Shown: positions 36,417 through 42,315 of the stretch, in pieces
How the letters are laid out: each line of letters begins with the position of its first letter
Numbering within the stretch: position 1 is the first letter of the stretch
Assembly (NCBI RefSeq): GCF_010078235.1
Contig: NZ_JAABOS010000006.1
Coordinates: forward strand, 124,001-188,000
Reading direction: 5' to 3'
DNA from: Cognatundibacterium crateris
Lineage (GTDB): Bacteria > Pseudomonadota > Gammaproteobacteria > Burkholderiales > Burkholderiaceae_D
Length of the DNA: 64,000 nucleotides
Notes under the pieces: generated by a model
What the model was told of the DNA's origin: nothing
Databases searched by the model: none
What the model saw: only the letters and a program-made list of their open reading frames with translations
Program-made: the position numbers and the translations under genes

Positions 36417-38654
36417 ATGCAAAACCAGCCTACAGTTACCAACAGCATTGAGAATGATGCTGCAGCCGCGGCAGAGTTGCCGCCGCAGCGCTATTACAAG
36501 CACTATCAGATCGAGGGGCAGCTGGGTGAAGGCGGCTTCGGTCATGTCTTTCAGGCCTGGGACCCTAAGCTGTGCCGCCATGTCGCGATCAAACAGCTGA
36601 AAATCGACAGTCAGGAATCCGGCCCCGCAACGACTAATTTGCTGAAAGAAGCGCGCCTGGCCGCTTCGCTCAATCATGCCGCCTTTGTGCAGATATTTGC
36701 GATTGAAGATGATGTCTCCCCGGCCGCCATTGTGATGGAGCTGGTACAGGGAAAAACCCTGAAGCAGCTCATGCAGCAAGGTCCGGTGTCTGCTTCACGT
36801 GCACTCGAATGGCTGGTGCAGGTGGCTGCGGCGATGCTGGTCGCGCATCAGGCTGGCCTGGTACACGGCGATCTCAAACCCTCGAACCTGATGGTGGAAG
36901 CCGCTGGCCGCGTACGCATTCTGGACTTTGGTCTGGCTTCGCAAGAAGATGCTCAGGCAACCGGCTCAGTCAGCTACGCAAACCCGCAAGGAACCATCGC
37001 CTACATGGCACCGGAACGTTTATTAGGACGCGCTGCCGATGCGCTGGCTGATGTGTATGCGCTCGGCGTGATGTTGTATGAAGCCGTGGCTGGCCACCGA
37101 CCATTTCCGGAATTGCAGGGCCTGGCACTGGCTGCGGCACACATGCAATCCAATTCCGATAGCTGGAGCTTTCCACCGCAATTAGAACAGTCAGTCGTGC
37201 AACTGATCGTCAGCATGACCGCACGCCAGCCTGAACGCCGTCCCGCAGGCATGGCAGACGTGCTGCAGCGTATGCAGTATCTGCTGGAACATACCGATGC
37301 CAGCGGTGTGGTCGCCGCCAAGCCTGTTGCGGATGCAGTACCGGTCGCTGCACCCGCACAGCTGATTTCCGGACAAAGCCGCATACTGACTGCCTCCTGG
37401 CGGCGTTACGCCAGTATCTTCGCTGTCGTAGCGGTACTGGGCTTAGGTGCATGGAAGGCCTATCCCTATCTGGAGGATAGGCTCAGCCTGCTCAAACCCT
37501 ATTCAGAGACTCTGAACATGCAGCAAGGCATACAGGCTGTACAGTTATTTGACCGCCCGGGTAGCCTGGATAAAGCTGCCAAGAATTTTGAAACCATACT
37601 CAGACACAACCCCGAAAACGCAGCCGCAGTGGCCGGCATGTCGCTGGTGTACAGTTTTCGCTATTCTGGTGATGAGAAAGATGAGCTGTGGTTAAGTAAG
37701 GCCGACGCAAGTGCGCAGCATGCGTTGAAACTGAATGCACAGCTAGCTATCGCCCATGCGGCCAATGGTCTTCTGCAATTGAATAAGTGGCGCATAAATG
37801 AAGCACTCGAAATTTTCGATAAAGCCTTGGCCTTAGATGCAAAGAATTGCTTTGCCTGGTATGGGAAGTTTGACACCTTAATATTGTTGGGGCGTCTCAA
37901 TGAGGCGCGTGATTTAGCACTCGAAGCACGCAAGCGCTTTCCAAATGACCGCTTATTTGCTGATAGTCTGGGCACTGCGTATTACACGGCTGGCGACCTG
38001 GCATCCGCTGAACAAGCATTCCGCGACAGCATACGCTTGCAACCGGATGCGGTAAATGCCTATGCCAATCTGAGCGCGACGCTGAGCGACCAGGGACGCA
38101 CGGAAGACGCACTGCACATCCTGCAGCAAGGCTTGCAGATACGCTCCAGCGGCAGGTTGAATACGGCGTTAGGCGTGGCTTTATTTCAAAAGGCGGATTA
38201 TCTGGGGGCTGCCAGTGCGTTTGAGCAGGCCGTAGCACCTGACAAGGGAAATCCTGCCAATTATGTGTACTGGGCTAATCTGGCTGACACCTTGTTATGG
38301 ATACCTGGCCGTCAACCAGAAGCGCGCAACGCCTATCTGAAAGCCAAGGAATTATTGATACCGCAATTGCAGCGTGCGCCTGACGATGTGGTGCTGGTGT
38401 ACCGTATGGGCTTATATGCGGCAAGGCTGGGTGAAAAAGAAGACGCGGTACGCCATATCCGGCGGGCACTGGAACTGGCACCTAATAGTGCGAAAGTACA
38501 TTTTCGGGTTGGTATGGCATATGAATTGCTTGGTGACAGGCAGCTGGCTTTGGCAGAAATTGCAAAAGCCGTGCAACTTGGCTTTCCGGTCAAGTCGATA
38601 GAAGCGGAACCGGATTTGATGGCCTTGCGCCGAGATCCGGCTTATCTGAAGTAG
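36417..38654 (+). CDS. Membrane-anchored Ser/Thr protein kinase with C-terminal TPRs
   Basis: Eukaryotic-type kinase of 745 residues. Kinase domain (about 25-290): Gly loop QLGEGGFGHVF, VAIKQL with the ATP lysine near 57, HGDLKPSNLM catalytic loop near 149, ILDFGLAS, and GTIAYMAPERLLG. All catalytic residues are present; HGD instead of HRD marks a non-RD kinase, which often lacks activation-loop control. One transmembrane helix (about 330-350, ASIFAVVAVLGLGAW) follows, then at least six TPR units (for example ALEIFDKALALDAKN, LASAEQAFRDSIRLQPD). The TPRs should lie on the other side of the membrane and sense or bind peptides or proteins. No phosphatase is nearby. The start codon lacks a clear ribosome site. 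It is 22 bp from the next gene. Confidence 0.93.
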   Translation: MQNQPTVTNSIENDAAAAAELPPQRYYKHYQIEGQLGEGGFGHVFQAWDPKLCRHVAIKQLKIDSQESGPATTNLLKEARLAASLNHAAFVQIFAIEDDVSPAAIVMELVQGKTLKQLMQQGPVSASRALEWLVQVAAAMLVAHQAGLVHGDLKPSNLMVEAAGRVRILDFGLASQEDAQATGSVSYANPQGTIAYMAPERLLGRAADALADVYALGVMLYEAVAGHRPFPELQGLALAAAHMQSNSDSWSFPPQLEQSVVQLIVSMTARQPERRPAGMADVLQRMQYLLEHTDASGVVAAKPVADAVPVAAPAQLISGQSRILTASWRRYASIFAVVAVLGLGAWKAYPYLEDRLSLLKPYSETLNMQQGIQAVQLFDRPGSLDKAAKNFETILRHNPENAAAVAGMSLVYSFRYSGDEKDELWLSKADASAQHALKLNAQLAIAHAANGLLQLNKWRINEALEIFDKALALDAKNCFAWYGKFDTLILLGRLNEARDLALEARKRFPNDRLFADSLGTAYYTAGDLASAEQAFRDSIRLQPDAVNAYANLSATLSDQGRTEDALHILQQGLQIRSSGRLNTALGVALFQKADYLGAASAFEQAVAPDKGNPANYVYWANLADTLLWIPGRQPEARNAYLKAKELLIPQLQRAPDDVVLVYRMGLYAARLGEKEDAVRHIRRALELAPNSAKVHFRVGMAYELLGDRQLALAEIAKAVQLGFPVKSIEAEPDLMALRRDPAYLK

Positions 38655-38676
38655 AACTTAATATTGCGGAGTCTGA

Positions 38677-39084
38677 ATGGCAAAGAACTATGTGTTTACA
38701 GTGGATTTACGATATGGCGGCACCACCCCGTCCTTTCTGATCTTCTTAGATGGCAAGGACATCCTGCCTTTGAATACTATGCCTGTGCTGGAGAAAGATG
38801 ACACCATCACTTTCTCATTTAAAGGACGTGAAGTCTTGGATGGCGCGATGTACTGGCGCCCGCTGGCAAATGATTTGCCACTGAATCCATTTGCAGGGCA
38901 AGAGGGGTTTAAATTTCCGGTCAAAGAAGGCGATGTATTTACCATCGATAAAAAGTCCGGCAACTGGAGCTTTGTGATCACTGGTACTTATCAGGCAACC
39001 CTGACCTTTGGCCATGAAGCGATCAGCATTCCTTTCCTGATCGATCCTGAGGCTGACGTAGGTACGGGTGTAGGCCCGCGTTAA
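38677..39084 (+). CDS. 135-aa protein of unknown family sharing its C-terminal tail with two downstream peptides
   Basis: No named family is recognised. The sequence looks all-beta (YVFTVDLRYGG, TITFSFKGREVLDG, GDVFTIDKKSGNWSF, GTYQATLTFGHEA), in the size range of a small beta-sandwich, without signal peptide or cysteine. It ends in PFLIDPEADVGTGVGPR. The PEADVGTG part recurs at the C-terminus of both small peptides downstream. It lies 22 bp after the kinase gene and is probably cotranscribed with it; a terminator follows. By inference it may be a kinase target, a chaperone-like partner, or a larger member of the same product class. Confidence 0.75.
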   Translation: MAKNYVFTVDLRYGGTTPSFLIFLDGKDILPLNTMPVLEKDDTITFSFKGREVLDGAMYWRPLANDLPLNPFAGQEGFKFPVKEGDVFTIDKKSGNWSFVITGTYQATLTFGHEAISIPFLIDPEADVGTGVGPR

Positions 39085-39104
39085 TACTGATTTGCAATGT
39101 AGGT

Positions 39105-39132
39105 AAAAAACCGGCTGCGATGCCGGTTTTTT
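39105..39132 (+). terminator. Rho-independent terminator after the 135-aa protein gene
   Basis: Stem AAAAAACCGGC / GCCGGTTTTTT (39105-39115 with 39122-39132), 6-nt loop. Confidence 0.92.
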
Positions 39133-39275
39133 ACGTTGTAGGTACGAAGAGTTAGGGATGCTAGACCTGAAGCGCGTTATCTGTCGAGTGCGTAGATAGT
39201 GATAATCCTAGGGTGAGAGTGCCAACAACTTAAAAAACAAAATAGGGAAATGCAGTTATTTCTTGCTTCAAGACC

Positions 39276-39305
39276 TTGACCTTCTTATGCCTAGCTTGGT
39301 ATTGT
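39276..39305 (+). promoter_or_regulatory. Promoter of peptide gene 1
   Basis: TTGACC (39276-39281), 18 bp, TATTGT (39300-39305). The same arrangement, TTGACT-N18-TATTGT, precedes the second peptide gene, which supports it. Confidence 0.65.
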
Positions 39306-39358
39306 TGAAAAGCTGCCAACTGCAGTGTAAGTATCTTCCAACTTTGAAGGAGAATGCT

Positions 39359-39502
39359 GTGAGAGAACTGAATACAGTGGAAGTAGAAGAAGTAAGTGGT
39401 GGTCTTGTCGGCACGCCGCAAGCGATCCCGGCTGTGGGTGAAGTCGTGATTTGCCTGCTTCCTGAAGCGGATGTGGGAACTGGTGGTGGAGGTCCTGGCT
39501 AA
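39359..39502 (+). CDS. Double-glycine-leader peptide 1 (47 aa)
   Basis: A GTG start at 39359 has a perfect AAGGAG site 6 nt upstream (39347-39352); the nearby ATG at 39354 hits a stop after two codons. The peptide starts VRELNTVEVEEVSGG, a double-glycine leader like those of class II bacteriocins and some RiPP precursors. The predicted core is 32 residues, LVGTPQAIPAVGEVV, then ICLLPEADVGTGGGGPG, with one Cys. The tail matches the 135-aa protein and peptide 2. No peptidase-containing ABC exporter or modification enzyme is seen nearby. Its own promoter and terminator make it monocistronic. Whether it is a bacteriocin, a signal peptide or a structural peptide is open. Confidence 0.75.
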   Translation: MRELNTVEVEEVSGGLVGTPQAIPAVGEVVICLLPEADVGTGGGGPG

Positions 39503-39553
39503 GTAAATTGGGAGCTGTGACTTGAGCAAAATTTAGCCGGGTTCACAACGATG

Positions 39554-39582
39554 AAGAGCTGGCCGCTAAGCCAGCTCTTTTT
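39554..39582 (+). terminator. Rho-independent terminator after peptide gene 1
   Basis: Stem AGAGCTGGC / GCCAGCTCT (39555-39563 with 39570-39578), 6-nt loop, five T. Confidence 0.9.
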
Positions 39583-39717
39583 GTTTGCGCAGTTGCTGTC
39601 CTGATCAATGTCCGCACAATCTAAGTGGCTTTATCAGCTTAGGGTGGCAGTCATGATAATCGGTTAGGCTGGGCGTCAAGCAATTCAAAATAGACATTTG
39701 GTAATTTGTTGACTTAA

Positions 39718-39729
39718 TGCAATATTGCA
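39718..39729. promoter_or_regulatory. Palindrome TGCAATATTGCA next to the -35 of peptide gene 2
   Basis: A perfect 12-bp palindrome ending one base before the -35 hexamer. A related palindrome, CATGCAA-T-TTGCATG, lies at 41863-41877. No equal site is seen before peptide gene 1. Candidate operator. Confidence 0.45.
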
Positions 39730-39730
39730 C

Positions 39731-39760
39731 TTGACTATCTTGTTGTTGACTTGGTATTGT
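39731..39760 (+). promoter_or_regulatory. Promoter of peptide gene 2
   Basis: TTGACT (39731-39736), 18 bp, TATTGT (39755-39760), matching the layout before peptide gene 1. Confidence 0.65.
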
Positions 39761-39814
39761 TGAGAAACTGCTAACTGCAGTGTACGCATATTTCTAACTT
39801 TGAAGGAGATCGCT

Positions 39815-39955
39815 GTGAGAGAACTGAATACAGTGGAAGTAGAAGAAGTAAGTGGTGGTCTGGGCGGAGCGCCGCAAACGATCCCGGCTGTGGGTGAAGT
39901 CGTCATCTGCCTGCTTCCTGAAGCGGATGTGGGTACTGGTGCAGGTCCAACTTAA
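39815..39955 (+). CDS. Double-glycine-leader peptide 2 (46 aa), paralogue of peptide 1
   Basis: GTG start with AAGGAG (39803-39808) 6 nt upstream. The leader VRELNTVEVEEVSGG is identical to peptide 1, and the core differs only at a few positions (LGGAPQTIPAVGEVV, then ICLLPEADVGTGAGPT). Identity extends through the untranslated leader back to the promoter, so the whole expression unit was duplicated recently. The start is too late in the window's frame to have an ATG, so it is easily missed by gene callers. It ends with its own terminator and is followed by the convergent regulator gene. Confidence 0.75.
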   Translation: MRELNTVEVEEVSGGLGGAPQTIPAVGEVVICLLPEADVGTGAGPT

Positions 39956-39975
39956 TACTAATTGTGCTGTATGAA

Positions 39976-40003
39976 AAAAAAACCGGCTGAGGCCGGTTTT
40001 TTT
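39976..40003 (+). terminator. Rho-independent terminator after peptide gene 2
   Basis: CCGGC / GCCGG core with long A/T extension (39976-40003); the T-rich tail on both strands could also stop the convergent regulator transcript. Confidence 0.9.
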
Positions 40004-40050
40004 GTTTTCATCCTTACTGCGACGAGCAAGGCGATCAGGCCAGCAGCAGC

Positions 40051-41604
40051 TTATCCGCTGAGTGCGCTAATCGCGATGATGCGTGCGTAACGGCGCAGGC
40101 TTTCGGCTGGGGTTTTGAGTTTGTGGGCGGCTTGCTCGATCACGCCCTGGGTCGCATCCAGTACGGCGCGTAATTCTGCGACCGGTATCTGTTCTGCTTT
40201 ACGTATCTGGCTATGCTGCTCCAGTAGTTTATACATGGAGGGCCGCGAAATACCCAGCTCTTGCGCCGCGCCCTGGATATACCAGTCATGCCGTATCATC
40301 GCCTGCAGTACATCGTCTTCACTCAGGTCGGTCAGTTTCTTGCGCGCTGACTGGGTAACTTCCACGGTTTTCCCTACCGTGCCCGTCACAGGATGGATGG
40401 CTTGGGCGGGCTGAGCGGCTGGCGCGATGCTGCTGCGTTCTTTGCTGATGCCGACCAGCTGGTGGAAGTCTGCAGGCTGCCCTGCCTGCAGTGCAAGCAG
40501 TATGCGGCGCAGCACATGACTGAGCTGGCGGATATTGCCTGGCCAGTCGTAAATCAATAAGTCGCTGATCAGTGAAGTGGGTAAGGCCACCGGATACTCG
40601 AGTTTATTTTGCTTCAGCAGATACAGGATCAGTACGCCTATGTCTTCGCGGCGCTCACGCAGTGGCGGCAAATGAATCACAAAACTTTCCAGGCGGCGTA
40701 ACAAGGCCTGATTGAAATTCTCACCGTATAAATCCTGATCGGTTGCTGCGATCAGGCGTGCATTGGCATGCAAATCCTGGGTCGCGCCGAGTGGCCGGTA
40801 ATCGCCGGTTTCCAATACCCGCAGCAGCATGGGTTGTATGCTGGCCGGGGTATTGCCGATTTCATCTAAAAACAGGGTGGCGTTTTCCGCTTCCGCAAAT
40901 AAGCCCTTACGTGCCTGTTGTGCGCCGGTGTAAGCGCCACGGGCTGCGCCAAACAAATCGGCGGCGGCCAGTGATTCATTCAAGGCCGCCATATTGACGG
41001 TCACCATCTGGCTGTGACGCCGTTGGCTGTGTTGGTGTATTCCACGTGCTGCAATTTCTTTACCGGTGCCGGTCTCACCCAGCAGCAGCACCGGAAAATC
41101 GGTATTAGCCACCTGACGGATCTGATCGCGCAGCAGTATCGCGCTGCTGCCGACGCCGATCACGCCTTCCATCTCATTGGTTTTGGGCAGGCATTGCATC
41201 CAGTGCAGGCAAATCAGCACGGCGCGCCCGAGTCCGAGTATCAGGCCTTTGTTCAGTTGTTCCTGCGTGATGTGAACCGCGGCATGGATAGGTACGCCGT
41301 TGATCTCGACCACCATACGGCTGGCGGGTGGCGTAATCAGCACGCCCTGATCGCCATTGCGCTGTATGCGCAGCGCCTCGCGCGAAATGCCGCCATGACC
41401 GAGAGGCAGCGCTTCTTTACCCGCCAGCCGGAAGGCGGGACTGAAGCGGCTCAGCTCCAGTTCGGCCTGGGGATCAGCAACGATAAACTGCTCGCCGACG
41501 CGATTGCTGTCCGGATGCCAGGCGATGGTCAGGCCCAGCATGGGACTGCTATTGCCTGCGACCAGCAGAGAAGGAGAGGTCATGGTGTGATCGCTGAAAC
41601 TCAT
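40051..41604 (-). CDS. FHA-like / sigma-54 AAA+ / Fis-type HTH transcriptional activator
   Basis: The chosen ATG at 41604 follows AAAAGG and gives about 517 residues. The first 130 residues look like a diverged FHA domain (AWHPDSNRVGEQF, then LGHGGISREALRIQRNGD with the SR pair, then VVEINGVPIHA). FHA domains bind phosphothreonine, and the Ser/Thr kinase is next door. A sigma-54 AAA+ domain follows: GETGTGKE Walker A near 173, ARGAYTGAQ (the GAFTGA loop with Tyr) near 220, LFLDEIG Walker B, and RLESFVIHLPPLRERREDI. A C-terminal Fis-type HTH (AAQELGISRPSMYKLLEQH, about 445-463) binds DNA. There is no receiver domain. It is convergent with the peptide genes. Confidence 0.88.
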   Translation of the reverse strand: MSFSDHTMTSPSLLVAGNSSPMLGLTIAWHPDSNRVGEQFIVADPQAELELSRFSPAFRLAGKEALPLGHGGISREALRIQRNGDQGVLITPPASRMVVEINGVPIHAAVHITQEQLNKGLILGLGRAVLICLHWMQCLPKTNEMEGVIGVGSSAILLRDQIRQVANTDFPVLLLGETGTGKEIAARGIHQHSQRRHSQMVTVNMAALNESLAAADLFGAARGAYTGAQQARKGLFAEAENATLFLDEIGNTPASIQPMLLRVLETGDYRPLGATQDLHANARLIAATDQDLYGENFNQALLRRLESFVIHLPPLRERREDIGVLILYLLKQNKLEYPVALPTSLISDLLIYDWPGNIRQLSHVLRRILLALQAGQPADFHQLVGISKERSSIAPAAQPAQAIHPVTGTVGKTVEVTQSARKKLTDLSEDDVLQAMIRHDWYIQGAAQELGISRPSMYKLLEQHSQIRKAEQIPVAELRAVLDATQGVIEQAAHKLKTPAESLRRYARIIAISALSG

Positions 41605-41638
41605 GGAGACCTTTTCTTGAAATACATGTAAAGCAGTG

Positions 41639-41667
41639 AATGTAAATTTCATTGCCTGCCATGTCAA
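41639..41667 (-). promoter_or_regulatory. Promoter of the FHA/AAA+ regulator gene
   Basis: On the minus strand TTGACA (41667-41662), 17 bp, then TACATT (41644-41639), about 35 bp before the start codon. It overlaps the shared ATTTACATATAAAA segment. Confidence 0.55.
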
Positions 41668-41921
41668 TTTACATATAAAAATAGCTAGCCCGGATTCGTG
41701 TTTGCGACTGCATTCAGCGATGCATTCAGACGCAAATGCAGACCTCGATGCAGATGCCCATGCAGCAGACCGGGTATCGCACCGAGAGCTGGCATCAGTT
41801 TTGCTGTCTGGTCTGACAGTTTGAACGCAGCTTGAACTTAGCTTGAGAGTTGCCGGGAAGCACATGCAATTTGCATGCCCTTATTTTGACCGTATTTTGA
41901 CCGAACACTCAGGAGAAAAAC
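41668..41921. other. Repeat-rich divergent spacer
   Basis: It holds three degenerate 11-bp units (TTTGAACGCAG, CTTGAACTTAG, CTTGAGAGTTG; 41820-41852), a 15-bp palindrome (CATGCAA-T-TTGCATG; 41863-41877), two exact tandem copies of TATTTTGACCG (41882-41903), and scattered ATGCA motifs (41725-41780). No gene is supported. Confidence 0.7.
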
Positions 41922-42209
41922 ATGCAGGTACATCTGTTAACTGGAACAGTCATTCTGATTCTGGCGATCAGCGTCTTGTATTTGCACAGAAAACTGCAAT
42001 TAACACGTCAAATGGCACTGCGCCTGATATTGGACGATGTGTATTATGCAGACGTGCATCAGGAATTGCTGAGTCAGTTTGAAGCATTGGATACGATAGA
42101 AGATAAGGTCATGGAGACGCAGGACTGTCTGGCGGTGCTCAGGAAAAAAGAGCCTTACGCCAATGAATTTGCCTGGAATTCAGCGCTGAAGACCTTCCGC
42201 GCATCCTGA
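41922..42209 (+). CDS. Small membrane-anchored hypothetical protein (95 aa)
   Basis: The start follows CAGGAGAAAAAC. One N-terminal membrane helix (residues about 5-22, LLTGTVILILAISVLYL) is followed by a cytoplasmic, highly charged helical region (LILDDVYYADVHQELLSQF, EALDTIEDKVMETQDCL). No family is recognised. It is divergent from the FHA/AAA+ regulator and shares its control region, which contains several 11-bp repeats, so it may belong to the same system. A terminator follows. Function unknown. Confidence 0.6.
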   Translation: MQVHLLTGTVILILAISVLYLHRKLQLTRQMALRLILDDVYYADVHQELLSQFEALDTIEDKVMETQDCLAVLRKKEPYANEFAWNSALKTFRAS

Positions 42210-42224
42210 TTTTGCTGCAAATAA

Positions 42225-42258
42225 AAACGCCGCAACGCTTGAGCGTATGCGGCGTTTA
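42225..42258 (+). terminator. Rho-independent terminator after the 95-aa gene
   Basis: AAACGCCGCA / TGCGGCGTTT stem with an inner ACGCT-TG-AGCGT hairpin. Confidence 0.85.
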
Positions 42259-42265
42259 TATTGAC

Positions 42266-42304
42266 GCGATCATTGCGCGATCATTGCGCGATCATTGCGC
42301 GATT
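42266..42304. repeat. 11-bp tandem repeats GCGCGATCATT
   Basis: Three and a half exact units directly downstream of the acetolactate-synthase-like gene (minus strand), ending in a T7 run. Confidence 0.85.
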
Positions 42305-42315
42305 TTTTTGCTGCC

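Noticed and set aside
39276..39330. Sigma-54 (-24/-12) promoter before the peptide genes
   Set aside because: I looked for GG-N10-GC in the TTGGTATTG region of both copies; the spacing does not fit in either.
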